Assembly: GCF_009720825.1 (NCBI RefSeq)
Contig: NZ_WNKY01000007.1
Span: 62,001-126,000 of the forward strand
Direction of reading: 5' to 3'
Length of the DNA: 64,000 nucleotides
DNA from: Duganella radicis
GTDB lineage: Bacteria > Pseudomonadota > Gammaproteobacteria > Burkholderiales > Burkholderiaceae_D
Shown here: piece after piece, positions 24,769 to 34,096 of the stretch
Layout: each line of letters begins with the position of its first letter
How positions within the stretch are numbered: position 1 is the first letter of the stretch
Program-made: the position numbers and the translations under genes
The notes under the pieces: model-generated
Databases searched by the model: none
Told to the model about the DNA's origin: nothing
The model's input: only the letters and a program-made list of their open reading frames with translations

Positions 24769-27624
24769 CTAGAAGCTCGCTTTCAGGGACACGCTATACC
24801 GGCGGTCGTTAAGTTGCCACAACAAACCGCCCGAGGGGCGCGTGACGTACGTATGGTACATAGAGTTATTCAGATTAACGGCGTCCGCCGAAAGCGTGAA
24901 GACCTTGTTAATTTGATAGCTCAGCGAAGCATCGAGCGACGAATAGGGCGCCGCATATTGGTTTGCACCAAACACGCCGCTACCATTGATTTGGTCAAGG
25001 TAAGCGGAACGCCAGTTGTACGCAATACGGGCCTGGATCGGGCCCTGTTCATAGAGCGCGATCAGGTTGTAGCTGTTCTTGGACAGCTTCGGCAAGGGGA
25101 TAAGAGACCCAGGGCTGAGCTCAACTTTCGAGTCCACATAGGTATAGTTGGCCTGTACGCCAAAGCCTTTAAACGGGTCGGGAAGGAAATCAAAGAATTG
25201 CGTGAAGCCGGCTTCAATACCTTTTACCGAGCCCTTACCCAGATTGATGCTGGTGCCAATATCGTACACGACGCCACCGAAGTTCATCGCCTGGATACCG
25301 CTGGCCTGGTAACCCTTGATATCCTTCTTGAATACGCCCAGGAAGGCCATATTGGACGTGCCCCAATAGTCTTCCGCCGTCAAGTCATACGAAGTCGCCG
25401 TCATCGGCTGCAGGAACGGATTGCCGGAACTGCCGGTGGGGCGGCCGTTGGCGTCGTACTGCGACGGGATGTTCGGATTCAGCTGAACGTGGGCGGCCAT
25501 ATCGCTAAAGTTTGGCCGCGTCATCGTCTTGCCGTAACCGAAGCGGATCTGCAAATCCTCGTTCAGGTGCAGGCGCGTGTTGAGGCTAGGGAGCACATTC
25601 GAGTAGCGATTATTGAGAACGGCCGCGTGCGACCCGGCGCTATCCTGGACATAGCCAATCGAAGTCTGATCGGTCCTGACATATCGCACACCGGCGGTGC
25701 CATCGAGGGCGTAACCGAACACGTCCGTACCGAAGTCGCCGGTCAGGAACAGGGACCGCGTCTTTTCGTGCTGCTCATTGATATCCCCGGGGGCGAACGA
25801 GGTGTCAAACGTATACGTGTTTGGCTTCCCGGCGAATAACTGGGCGTAAGTCTGGACCGTGCGATTGAAAACGCTGGAGTTGGGATCGGCGTACTCGGGG
25901 AACACGGCGACAGGGAAACCAATGCCTGGCTTCATGAAGTTGCTGGCAGGCCCGGCGTAGGCCAGATTCGGATGCTGCGACACCGGAATCAGCGGGCATG
26001 CTCCCCAACTGGGATTGGTGCCCGTGTCATTACAGACGCCGGTGTTGTTCCAGTTGCCCCGCAATAGCACCTTGGTGTCGGCCAGGCGAACGCCGGCGTG
26101 CAGTTTGCTGAAGAAGTGATCGCCCATGTCGTAGTCGAAATCCTGGCTGAGCGCCGACATCGTCAGCTTGTCACGGTCGACCGCATTGGCAAGCCACTCA
26201 TAATTCCAATTCTTCGGATCGCCAAAACGTGCGTAGGGGTTGCTTGGGTTGGCTGGATCCACGATGGAAAATATGGGGATCTTGCCGCGTACGTCGAAGG
26301 CCAGGTTCAGATTCGGAATATTGGCAACGCTTCGGTTTTCATTATCGTACAGCTTAATCGAGTCGCCATTGCGGTCCGCCTCATAGCGGGCGCTTTCATA
26401 AGCGAAGTCCGTCTTGGACTTGAGCTTGTCCGAGATGCGCCACTTCAGGTTCACGGCGGATAAGTTGGTGCGATTGCGAACTTCCTGGTCAAAGCGCGAG
26501 GACGAGAAAATTTGCGACCCCAGGGTGCCGCTGGTGGCGCTGCCGTCCGGGCCCCAAGTCCATGTGGAACCCGCCGCGGCGCGCGGGTCACTGTTCTTGT
26601 CGTCGCCGTAGATGTATTCTCCGCGACGGATAAACTTATAGTTCGAATAGAGATTTTGCGCCGTGAACAGCATGTCGTCGTTCACCTGCCATTGGTAGGC
26701 GAGCGCCAGGCCTTCGCGCTTGCGGCGGCCCGAGTCCTGGTACATCTCGAAGGAAGTCGGCACGTAGAGTTCCGTGAGGGAGCCCTTGTTTGGCATCGAA
26801 TTGAAGGCCGCAATCTTGGACGCCGAGGGAACTTGGGTCGGGTCGTTGGAACATTTCCCAACCGTTGCGGTAAGACAGTGCTGCTGCTGTTGAAGAACGG
26901 CGTCCTGGCGATAGTAGGTCTCACTGACCGTCGCATTCACCAGGATGCCCATGCGGCCGGCCCCCGTATCGAAGCGCCGGCTCAACAGCCCAGACCCCGA
27001 CGGTGAAGACTTGCGGATTCGGTCGTAGTAATTAGACTTGAGCGTAATAACGTTAATGTCTTCTTTGGAGTCGAACGGCAGTCGCGTGCGGATGTTGACC
27101 ACGCCGCCGACACCGCCTTCGATCAGGTTGGACGCCGCGTTCTTGTAGACATCGACGCCGGCCATGAGTTCAGATGGGAGCCCCTCCAGATCCGGCGCCC
27201 GACCGCCGTTGGCCGTAAAAAAGTCTCGTCCGTCGATCAGGTTGCGGACCTGCGTGATGCCACGGATGGTGATCGCGGGCTCGGTGCGATGGTCGTAATC
27301 CGTGCCGCCCTCGCCATAGCGGCGCTGGATCTGCACCCCGGCGACCCGCTGCAACGACTCGACAGTATTCACGTCCGGCAGCTTGCCGATATCGGTTGCC
27401 TGGATCGAGTCGACGATCTGATTCGAATCCTGCTTGAGATCGCGCGCCGACTTCAACGCCGCCCGCTGACCGGTGACGACAACGGTTTTCGGGGTATCCG
27501 CGTCCTCGCCTGCCTTGGCGGAGCCGCCCTCCTGCGCATGCGCGGCCATTGGCCCTGCCATTGCAAGCGCGCAAGCTTTGGCCAAAACCGTCTTTCTAAT
27601 CGTTTTTCTATTACCGTTTCGCAT
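24769..27624 (-). CDS. TonB-dependent outer-membrane receptor (Caulobacter-type)
   Basis: A 951-residue receptor with signal peptide (PMAAHAQEGG) and a TonB-box region near KTVVVTGQRAAL. The plug domain carries DSIQATDIGKLPDVNTVESLQRVAGV (in part), a segment typical of the Caulobacter-type receptors used for glycans. A long 22-strand barrel follows and ends in LKASF, with the C-terminal Phe needed for membrane insertion. The start has AAGGGAG upstream. Position ahead of the halogenase and GH30 genes suggests uptake of the oligosaccharides that GH30 releases. It is separated from them by a strong terminator. Confidence 0.92.
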   Translation of the reverse strand: MRNGNRKTIRKTVLAKACALAMAGPMAAHAQEGGSAKAGEDADTPKTVVVTGQRAALKSARDLKQDSNQIVDSIQATDIGKLPDVNTVESLQRVAGVQIQRRYGEGGTDYDHRTEPAITIRGITQVRNLIDGRDFFTANGGRAPDLEGLPSELMAGVDVYKNAASNLIEGGVGGVVNIRTRLPFDSKEDINVITLKSNYYDRIRKSSPSGSGLLSRRFDTGAGRMGILVNATVSETYYRQDAVLQQQQHCLTATVGKCSNDPTQVPSASKIAAFNSMPNKGSLTELYVPTSFEMYQDSGRRKREGLALAYQWQVNDDMLFTAQNLYSNYKFIRRGEYIYGDDKNSDPRAAAGSTWTWGPDGSATSGTLGSQIFSSSRFDQEVRNRTNLSAVNLKWRISDKLKSKTDFAYESARYEADRNGDSIKLYDNENRSVANIPNLNLAFDVRGKIPIFSIVDPANPSNPYARFGDPKNWNYEWLANAVDRDKLTMSALSQDFDYDMGDHFFSKLHAGVRLADTKVLLRGNWNNTGVCNDTGTNPSWGACPLIPVSQHPNLAYAGPASNFMKPGIGFPVAVFPEYADPNSSVFNRTVQTYAQLFAGKPNTYTFDTSFAPGDINEQHEKTRSLFLTGDFGTDVFGYALDGTAGVRYVRTDQTSIGYVQDSAGSHAAVLNNRYSNVLPSLNTRLHLNEDLQIRFGYGKTMTRPNFSDMAAHVQLNPNIPSQYDANGRPTGSSGNPFLQPMTATSYDLTAEDYWGTSNMAFLGVFKKDIKGYQASGIQAMNFGGVVYDIGTSINLGKGSVKGIEAGFTQFFDFLPDPFKGFGVQANYTYVDSKVELSPGSLIPLPKLSKNSYNLIALYEQGPIQARIAYNWRSAYLDQINGSGVFGANQYAAPYSSLDASLSYQINKVFTLSADAVNLNNSMYHTYVTRPSGGLLWQLNDRRYSVSLKASF

Positions 27625-28263
27625 AGCTACATCTCCCTTAATAGTTTTTATGAAGCACTGCCTTCAACAGGTACTAAATTGTTCGATTCAGCGCATCCGC
27701 GCCCGTCTCCTCCTGACGATTGAAATACTTCCTTGCCATAAAACCAGTTGAACTAGTAATGCGCGCCAGTAAAGTCTATCAATGTCAATCAAGTGACTGG
27801 TATGATGCTTTTCACACAAGCTATTGCGTTTTCGTATATCGAAGCATGTTTCATATGGGAACCGAAACGCAAAAAACGGCAGCCGATTGGGTTGCCTAAT
27901 TTCTCAGCCCCTTCTGGACCGTCGCCCCCACACACCGAGATAACGATTGCTGAAAGCGACTTAAAGATCGCCTTCAAGCGGTTGCGCAGGCACAGCACAA
28001 CTGCGGGTGCCGCGCGTGCGACAGACGCGGCCTCTGTTCACTAGCGAACACGGCGTGCTGTCCAGAAATGAACACCTGTCGCACGAGCGCATGGGAAATG
28101 TGCTTTCCCCACATGGCATGAAGTTTGCGATGAGGGCTGCCAGCAGACCAAAAAACTTTCTCGCCCAAGACACAGCAATAGAAAGCGGGAACGTCTTTCC
28201 GACAAGGCCGAAAATATGCTGGCCCCAAATTGCTCACGCGTTATCTACACGAAAGGAATGCTT
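27625..28263. other. Divergent intergenic region, no gene recognised
   Basis: A 639-bp gap between the TonB receptor and the serine hydrolase. Short frames on both strands (for example 27793-28044 plus and 27974-28237 minus) give compositions unlike real proteins and show no motif. The first 200 bp is visibly more AT-rich than the core and should hold the receptor promoter; the hydrolase promoter should lie towards the right end. No operator palindrome like that at 2549 is seen. Confidence 0.6.
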
Positions 28264-29670
28264 ATGTTAATAAAGATGGCGAGTTTTAGTATGGCGGCTT
28301 GCATTTTTGCATATGCTGCGGTTTGCGCAGCCGGCGAAATCAAGACGGAGAATCCGACCCAAGTCACACTAGCCAATAATATCGACGCTGTCATAGCGCC
28401 ACGCTATCGTCCAGGTGAGCCAGGAGCGGTCTTGCTTGTCATCAAGGACGGGCATGTGCTGTTCCGCAAAGCCTACGGCGAGGCCGACGTTCTCACGCAT
28501 ACGCCTCTGAGTCCGGATATGGCGATGCCCATCGGCTCGATGACCAAGCAGTTCACAGCGGTGGCGGTCATGTTACTTGCGGAGAGCGGCAAGCTGTCGG
28601 TCGGCGATCCGATTACCCGGTATCTGCCAACGTACCCAACGCACGGCAAGACAATTACGATCGAGAACCTGCTGACGCATACCTCAGGTATTCCTGACTA
28701 CGTCACGACGCCGGACTGGCCGTCGAATATGGGACATGAGGTCTCGACGCAGGGCCTCCTCGACACCATCAGTCAACGGCCACTTGACTTCGAGCCGGGC
28801 GCAAAATACGACTACAGCAGCTCGAATTACGTCCTGCTGGGGGCGATCATCGAAAAGGTAAGCGGTCTGCCATACGCGAAATTCCTTGAACAGCGAATAT
28901 TCCTTCCGCTGGGTATGAAGGACACGGGATATGCGAGGCGACTTCGCGGTAATGCCGCGCTGGCAGCGGGACACACGCTGGTTGAAAGTGGTTTCATACA
29001 CAGTCCCCCGGTCAGTCCGAGTCAGCTCTCTGCTGCCGGCGGAATGTTGTCGACTGTGGACGACCTCGCACGCTGGAACAAGGCCATCGACGCCGGCAGG
29101 CTACTTAGTGCTGCTGGCTGGAAAAAGGTGTTCACGCCATATCGTCCCAGAGAGGGGACTTCCGAGTACGGTTACGGTTTCCAGATCGGCGACTCCTGGC
29201 AGAGCACCATGACGATACGCCACGGCGGCCGCGTTCCTGGTTTCGAGTCATTTGCGATGCGCCTGCCTGAACAGCAGATGTATGTGGCGGTGCTGTCCAA
29301 TCTCGATGGTGGTCGGACGCCACCATATGAAGTGGCTCAACGGGCCGCGCTCGTCACCATGGGGAAAGCCCTGCCCGCCGCGCCATCCATCACCTTGGAC
29401 AACAACGTATTCGACGCTTACGTTGGTCGCTATCAAATGACAGGACTGCCAATGGTTGTCGACCTCAGACGTGCCGGGGACCAGTATCTCGCGTCGGTGA
29501 CGGGGCAGGAAACTTTCGCGCTGAAGGCATTGAGCGAGACGCGCTTCCTTGCCGAGTCCGCGGGTGCGGAACTCCAGTTTGAAAAGAATGCCGATGGCGT
29601 GATCGATCGTTTCGTGTTACTGCAAGGGCCAAGAAGAATTACCGCCATACGTATTGCGCAGCCAGATTAG
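28264..29670 (+). CDS. Class C beta-lactamase-like serine hydrolase
   Basis: A 468-residue secreted protein (signal peptide ending near VCAAGEIK) with the serine beta-lactamase/DD-peptidase fold. SMTKQ gives the SxxK nucleophile motif, YSSSN the YxN motif and RHGGRVPG the third HxG box. A C-terminal lipocalin-like domain follows from about residue 375. Such proteins may be esterases, D-aminopeptidases or peptidases; resistance to beta-lactams should not be assumed. The start at 28264 was preferred over 28216 and 28258 because GAAAGGA sits 7 nt upstream and a clean signal peptide follows. Confidence 0.88.
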   Translation: MLIKMASFSMAACIFAYAAVCAAGEIKTENPTQVTLANNIDAVIAPRYRPGEPGAVLLVIKDGHVLFRKAYGEADVLTHTPLSPDMAMPIGSMTKQFTAVAVMLLAESGKLSVGDPITRYLPTYPTHGKTITIENLLTHTSGIPDYVTTPDWPSNMGHEVSTQGLLDTISQRPLDFEPGAKYDYSSSNYVLLGAIIEKVSGLPYAKFLEQRIFLPLGMKDTGYARRLRGNAALAAGHTLVESGFIHSPPVSPSQLSAAGGMLSTVDDLARWNKAIDAGRLLSAAGWKKVFTPYRPREGTSEYGYGFQIGDSWQSTMTIRHGGRVPGFESFAMRLPEQQMYVAVLSNLDGGRTPPYEVAQRAALVTMGKALPAAPSITLDNNVFDAYVGRYQMTGLPMVVDLRRAGDQYLASVTGQETFALKALSETRFLAESAGAELQFEKNADGVIDRFVLLQGPRRITAIRIAQPD

Positions 29671-29713
29671 CATGGCATTGGCTAAACGCCCCTTGTTCCG
29701 CCGCGCCTGACGC

Positions 29714-29741
29714 AAAAAGGGCAGCCATATGGGCTGCCCTT
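29714..29741 (-). terminator. Terminator of the tRNA array
   Basis: On the minus strand, AAGGGCAGCC and GGCTGCCCTT form a perfect 10-bp stem with a 5-nt loop, followed by TTTTT (29718-29714, the first bases pairing in the stem). It lies just after the last tRNA-Gly and defines the end of the tRNA transcript. Confidence 0.9.
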
Positions 29742-29749
29742 CTGCATTC

Positions 29750-29825
29750 TGGAGCGGGAGAAGAGTCTCGAACTCTCGACCTCAACCTTGGCAAGGTTGC
29801 GCTCTACCAACTGAGCTACTCCCGC
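29750..29825 (-). tRNA. tRNA-Gly(GCC), copy 1
   Basis: A 76-nt cloverleaf: acceptor GCGGGAG/CTCCCGC, D-arm AGCTCAGTTGGTAGAGC, anticodon GCC in CCTTGCCAAGG, T-loop GTTCGAG and encoded CCA. It is the promoter-distal copy, next to the terminator. Confidence 0.97.
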
Positions 29826-29835
29826 TGAGGAGCTT

Positions 29836-29909
29836 TGGAGGCGAGGATCGGAGTCGAACCGACCTAGACGGCTTTGCAGGCCGCTGCATAACCGCTTTGC
29901 TACCTCGCC
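29836..29909 (-). tRNA. tRNA-Cys(GCA)
   Basis: A 74-nt cloverleaf: acceptor GGCGAGG/CCTCGCC, anticodon GCA in CCTGCAAAGC, T-loop GGTTCGACTCC and encoded CCA. It is placed between tRNA-Gly copies 1 and 2, 10 nt from copy 1. Confidence 0.97.
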
Positions 29910-29964
29910 AGAGGAAACATTTACTACGAGATAACAGCTGGTTACGCGCTGCAATCCGAAATTC

Positions 29965-30040
29965 TGGAGCGGGAGAAGAGTCTCGAACTCTCGACCTCAA
30001 CCTTGGCAAGGTTGCGCTCTACCAACTGAGCTACTCCCGC
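29965..30040 (-). tRNA. tRNA-Gly(GCC), copy 2
   Basis: The 76-nt mature sequence is identical by eye to copy 1, including the encoded CCA; the flanks differ. Confidence 0.97.
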
Positions 30041-30087
30041 ATGGAGTTTGTTACTTTTACTGCACTTACGCTCGTTTCCGTAGAAAC

Positions 30088-30163
30088 TGGAGCGGGAGAA
30101 GAGTCTCGAACTCTCGACCTCAACCTTGGCAAGGTTGCGCTCTACCAACTGAGCTACTCCCGC
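30088..30163 (-). tRNA. tRNA-Gly(GCC), copy 3
   Basis: The 76-nt sequence is identical by eye to copies 1 and 2, separated from copy 2 by 47 nt of unrelated spacer. Confidence 0.97.
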
Positions 30164-30234
30164 ATTTCGAGTCCAGCATCATAACAGGTGACTGTTGTTT
30201 TTGCTAGTACTACTTGTTTTCGATGACTACGTTT

Positions 30235-30310
30235 TGGAGCGGGAGAAGAGTCTCGAACTCTCGACCTCAACCTTGGCAAGGTTGCGCTCTACCAACTGAG
30301 CTACTCCCGC
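30235..30310 (-). tRNA. tRNA-Gly(GCC), copy 4
   Basis: The 76-nt sequence is identical by eye to the other three. It is the promoter-proximal copy and starts 86 nt after the pgsA stop, so it could be read from pgsA or from its own promoter. Confidence 0.97.
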
Positions 30311-30396
30311 TTTGCTTCGTCGTCATCAACAACAGGCCAGCATTATAGAGGTTCTACAGCTGCTGTCAATGCTCAATGAAAATATTGTTTATACGG

Positions 30397-30978
30397 TTAG
30401 ATTTGGCCCGACTTTTCCTTGATCAGCGGCCACGCCAGACGCAGGTAGTAGAACATCGACCACACGGTCAGCACCGCCGCCACTTCCAGCAGGCGCGCGC
30501 CCCAGAACTGGCTGTCGATGGCGCCCCACAGCACGTCATGGAACAGCAACAGCGGAATCGCGCTCATCTGCGCCGTGGTCTTGATTTTGCCCAGCGAGCT
30601 GACCGCCACCGATTTGGAGGCGCCGATCTGCGCCATCCATTCGCGCAGCGCCGAAATGGCGATCTCGCGGCCGATGATGATGAAGGACATGACGGCGTTG
30701 GCGCGGTCCAGCTGCACCAGCACCAGCAAGGCGCCGGCCACCATCAGTTTATCGGCTACCGGATCGAGGAAGGCGCCGAAGGCCGAGGTCTGGTTCCAGC
30801 GCCGCGCCAGGAAGCCGTCGAACCAGTCTGTCACCGCCGCCACGATGAACACCAGCGTGGCCGCCAGATTCTGGTCCGCCACCGGCAAAACGGTGGTGGG
30901 AAGGTAGTAGACGCCCACCACCAGCGGAATCAGCGCAACGCGCAACCAGGTCAACAGAATCGGAATATTGAAAGGCAT
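30397..30978 (-). CDS. pgsA: CDP-diacylglycerol--glycerol-3-phosphate 3-phosphatidyltransferase
   Basis: A 193-residue inner-membrane enzyme that makes phosphatidylglycerophosphate, the committed step to phosphatidylglycerol and cardiolipin. The CDP-alcohol phosphotransferase motif is complete: DWFDGFLARRWNQTSAFG followed by FLDPVADK, giving all four Asp residues. Four to five hydrophobic helices are seen. The start MPFNIPILLTWLR at 30978 matches the usual N-terminus; an ATG at 31002 would add eight residues. It follows uvrC by about 95 nt and precedes the tRNA array. Confidence 0.95.
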   Translation of the reverse strand: MPFNIPILLTWLRVALIPLVVGVYYLPTTVLPVADQNLAATLVFIVAAVTDWFDGFLARRWNQTSAFGAFLDPVADKLMVAGALLVLVQLDRANAVMSFIIIGREIAISALREWMAQIGASKSVAVSSLGKIKTTAQMSAIPLLLFHDVLWGAIDSQFWGARLLEVAAVLTVWSMFYYLRLAWPLIKEKSGQI

Positions 30979-31074
30979 AAGCTCGAAATAAAGTGCGGCC
31001 ATGAAAATATGTAATGCGCCGCTAGTCTACCTTGAGGCCGCACATTAAACCAGCACCGCAGAGGCCAGCCGGGC

Positions 31075-32928
31075 CTAATGCAACTGTTTGTAGATTTCCT
31101 CGGCCAGGGCGCTGGAGATGCCTTCCACGGTTTTCAGGTCCTCGACGCTGGCGTTCATCACGCCGCGCAGGCCGCCGAAGCGGGCCAGCAGGCGCTGGCG
31201 GCGCTTGGCGCCGATGCCTTCGATCTCCTCCAGGCGCGAGGTCTGGCGCGTCTTGGCGCGCTTGGCGCGCATGCCGGTGATGGCGAAGCGGTGCGCCTCG
31301 TCGCGGATCTGCGCCACCAGCATCAGCGCCGCCGATTCCTTGCCCAGTTCCTGCGATGGGCGGCCGTCGACGAACATCAGGGTTTCGAGGCCGACGCGCC
31401 GCCCTTCCCCTTTGGCCACGCCGACGATCAGGCTGATGTCCAGCCCCAATTCGGCGAACACCTGGCGCGCCATTTCGATCTGGCCCTTGCCGCCGTCGAT
31501 CAGCACCACGTCCGGCATCACGCCGTCGCCATTGGCGACCTTTTCATAGCGGCGGTACAGCACCTGGCGCATGGCGGCGTAATCGTCGCCCGGCGTGATG
31601 TCGTTGATGTTGTAGCGGCGGTACTCGCCGTTCTGCATCTGGTGGTGATGGAACACCACGCACGAGGCCTGTGTGGCCTCGCCCTGCGTGTGCGAGATGT
31701 CGAAGCATTCCACGCGCAGGGTGTCGATGTCTTCCGGCTCCAGCTGCAAGGCTTCGACCAGCGCGCGCGTGCGCGATTGCTGCGAGCCCTGCTCGGACAG
31801 CAAGCGCGCCAGCGAGATCTCGGCGCCCTTCTGCGCCAGCTCCAGCCATTTGCGGCGCTGGTCCTGCGGCTGGAACACCAGGTTGATGCGGTGGCCGCAC
31901 TGCTCCTGCAAGGCCTGGATCAGCGCCGGGTGGTCGAACTCGATATTCAGGATCAGGGTGCCGGGAATGAATTTGTCGGCGTAGTGCTGGGCGAGGAAGG
32001 CCGACAGCACTTCAACTTCAATCGCCTGTTCCGCAATCGCCTCGGCATCGCCGACGTGGGTTGGGAAGTAGGCGCGGTCACCGAGGTGACGGCCGCCACG
32101 CACCATGGCCAGGTTGACGCAGGCGCGCCCGCCCTGCACCAGCACGGCGATGATGTCGACGTCGGCGTCGCCGGTGGTTTCCATGCTTTGCTGGTGCAGC
32201 ACGCGCGACAGCGACTGGATCTGGTTGCGCACCGCCGCCGCCTGCTCGAATTTGAGGTCGGCCGCGTAGGCGTGCATTTTCTTTTCGAGGTCTTCCAGCA
32301 CTTCCGACTGGCGGCCGCGCAGGAAGCGCGCGGCGTTTTCCACATCGAGCTGGTAGTCTTCTTTGCTGATCAGGTCCACGCACGGCGCGCTGCAACGGCC
32401 GATCTGGTTCAGCAGGCAGGGGCGTGTGCGGTTGGCGAAGACGCTTTCCTCGCAGGTGCGGATCTGGAACACCTTCTGCAAGATCTGCATCGATTCCTTG
32501 ACCGCCCACGAGCTGGGGAAAGGCCCGAAGTACTGGTTCTTCTTGTCCACCGCGCCGCGGTAGTAGACCATGCGCGGCGCATCGCCGCCGGTGATCTTCA
32601 GGTAGGGATAGGACTTATCGTCGCGGAACAGGATGTTGAAGCGCGGGCTGAGGGCCTTGATCAGGTTATTCTCAAGGATCAGCGCTTCGGCCTCGCTGTG
32701 GGTGACCGTGGTTTCCAGGCGCGCGATGCGCTCGACCATCATGGCGATGCGCGGGCTGCTCAGGTTTTTCTGGAAGTAGCTAGACACGCGCTTCTTCAGG
32801 TCGCGCGCCTTGCCGACGTAGAGGACTTTGTCCTCGGCGTCGAAGTACCGGTACACGCCCGGCAGGTTGGGCAGCCTGGCGACGGTGGCTAATACCTTTT
32901 CGCGCGGATCGCTTACTTCTTCTGTCAC
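31075..32928 (-). CDS. uvrC: Excinuclease ABC subunit C
   Basis: A 617-residue nucleotide-excision-repair nuclease. The N-terminal GIY-YIG domain starts at [20 protein letters not shown] (in part), followed by the Cys region [13 protein letters not shown], a UVR helix pair around [11 protein letters not shown], an RNase H-like endonuclease domain ([19 protein letters not shown]) and the C-terminal double HhH ending EEIYKQLH. The start is a GTG at 32928 overlapping the acpS stop as GTGA, with AGGAAAA upstream. Longer reading through acpS would be antisense-like noise and was rejected. Confidence 0.96.
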   Translation of the reverse strand: MTEEVSDPREKVLATVARLPNLPGVYRYFDAEDKVLYVGKARDLKKRVSSYFQKNLSSPRIAMMVERIARLETTVTHSEAEALILENNLIKALSPRFNILFRDDKSYPYLKITGGDAPRMVYYRGAVDKKNQYFGPFPSSWAVKESMQILQKVFQIRTCEESVFANRTRPCLLNQIGRCSAPCVDLISKEDYQLDVENAARFLRGRQSEVLEDLEKKMHAYAADLKFEQAAAVRNQIQSLSRVLHQQSMETTGDADVDIIAVLVQGGRACVNLAMVRGGRHLGDRAYFPTHVGDAEAIAEQAIEVEVLSAFLAQHYADKFIPGTLILNIEFDHPALIQALQEQCGHRINLVFQPQDQRRKWLELAQKGAEISLARLLSEQGSQQSRTRALVEALQLEPEDIDTLRVECFDISHTQGEATQASCVVFHHHQMQNGEYRRYNINDITPGDDYAAMRQVLYRRYEKVANGDGVMPDVVLIDGGKGQIEMARQVFAELGLDISLIVGVAKGEGRRVGLETLMFVDGRPSQELGKESAALMLVAQIRDEAHRFAITGMRAKRAKTRQTSRLEEIEGIGAKRRQRLLARFGGLRGVMNASVEDLKTVEGISSALAEEIYKQLH

Positions 32929-33320
32929 TTTTCCTGCTCCACGATGACGAAGGCGACGGCGTAGTCCTCTTCGTCGCTGACGGTCACCTGGGCCGACAGC
33001 TTGTTTTTTTCCATGAATTCTTTCAGCACGCCGCTGCACACGATCATCGGCTTGCCGCTGGGATGATTCAGCATCTGCGCGGCCGGCCAGGTCATCGGCA
33101 TGCGCATGCCCAGGCCGATGGCCTTGGAGAAGGCTTCCTTGGCGGCGAAGCGCGTCGCCACGAAGCGGATGCCGCGCGCCGGATGCCTGGCTTTGCGCGC
33201 CAGGTATTTCTCAAACTCCTGCGGCCCGAGGATCTTTTTCGCAAAACGGTCGCCATGCCGCGCCAGCGCCGCTTCAATGCGCGGAATTTTGCAGATGTCG
33301 GTGCCGATCCCGTAAATCAT
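32925..33320 (-). CDS. acpS: Holo-[acyl-carrier-protein] synthase
   Basis: A 131-residue 4'-phosphopantetheinyl transferase that activates AcpP (gene at 44761). [12 protein letters not shown] holds the Mg-binding Asp, and [11 protein letters not shown] holds the Glu and Lys of the active site. The ATG at 33320 shares one base with the pdxJ stop (TAATG), and the stop overlaps the uvrC GTG, so the three genes are translated as a unit. Confidence 0.96.
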   Translation of the reverse strand: MIYGIGTDICKIPRIEAALARHGDRFAKKILGPQEFEKYLARKARHPARGIRFVATRFAAKEAFSKAIGLGMRMPMTWPAAQMLNHPSGKPMIVCSGVLKEFMEKNKLSAQVTVSDEEDYAVAFVIVEQEK

Positions 33321-34081
33321 TACGCGCCCCGGCCAAGGCGCGTTGCCACCATGATGGCCTTCATCTCGCGCACGGCGTTTTCCCAGCCGACGAATACCGA
33401 GTGCGCAACGATGGCGTGGCCGATGTTCAGTTCCGCGATTTCCGGAATGGCGGCAATCGCTTGCACGTTGGTGTAGTGCAGGCCGTGGCCGGCGTTCACT
33501 TTCAGGCCTTTGCCGACACCATGCAGCACGCCACGCTTGATGCGTTCCAGTTCGGCGGCCTGCTCGGCGCCTCCGGTGTCGGCATAGCGGCCGGTGTGCA
33601 GTTCGATCACCGGCGCGCCAATGGCGGCGGTGGCGTCCATCTGCGCTTCCTCGGCGTCGATGAACAGCGAGACGCGGATGCCTTCCGCTTGCAACTGCTT
33701 CACCGCGCGCTCGACGGCGTTGTAGTTGCCCACCACATCGAGGCCGCCTTCGGTGGTGACTTCGGTGCGTTTTTCCGGCACCAGGCACACGTCGGCCGGC
33801 TTGATCTTGCAGGCGAAGTCGATCATCTCCTGCGTGACGGCGGCCTCCAGGTTCATGCGGGTCAGCAGCTGCGGCGCCAGCGCGATGACGTCGGCGTCCT
33901 TGATGTGGCGGCGGTCTTCGCGCAGGTGCAGCGTGATGCAGTCGGCGCCGGCCTGCTCGGCCAGCAGCGCGGCGCGGATCGGGTCCGGATACACGGTGCC
34001 GCGCGCGTTGCGCAAGGTGGCGACGTGGTCGATGTTCACGCCAAGGTCGATGATGGTGCCGGAGGGTTGCAGAAAGCTCAT
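33320..34081 (-). CDS. pdxJ: Pyridoxine 5'-phosphate synthase
   Basis: A 253-residue TIM-barrel enzyme that condenses 1-deoxyxylulose 5-phosphate and 3-amino-2-oxopropyl phosphate in de novo vitamin B6 synthesis. [16 protein letters not shown] at the N-terminus, [11 protein letters not shown] and the C-terminal [14 protein letters not shown] (phosphate and substrate contacts) are all intact. The pdxJ-acpS order is the standard one for proteobacteria. Confidence 0.97.
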   Translation of the reverse strand: MSFLQPSGTIIDLGVNIDHVATLRNARGTVYPDPIRAALLAEQAGADCITLHLREDRRHIKDADVIALAPQLLTRMNLEAAVTQEMIDFACKIKPADVCLVPEKRTEVTTEGGLDVVGNYNAVERAVKQLQAEGIRVSLFIDAEEAQMDATAAIGAPVIELHTGRYADTGGAEQAAELERIKRGVLHGVGKGLKVNAGHGLHYTNVQAIAAIPEIAELNIGHAIVAHSVFVGWENAVREMKAIMVATRLGRGA

Positions 34082-34096
34082 TGTCGTAGTCTCGTT

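Noticed and set aside
27793..28237. Small frames in the TonB receptor/serine hydrolase gap
   Set aside because: No Shine-Dalgarno, no homology I recognise, and overlapping frames on both strands with unlikely compositions.
28264..29670. Calling the serine hydrolase a beta-lactam resistance gene
   Set aside because: SxxK/YxN/HxG motifs are shared by many esterases and peptidases; the C-terminal extra domain and the context do not support AmpC.
29682..30184. Frames such as 29729-30184 reading through the tRNA genes
   Set aside because: They repeat GEESRTLDLNLGKVALYQLSYS, in part, because the DNA is a set of identical tRNA-Gly genes.
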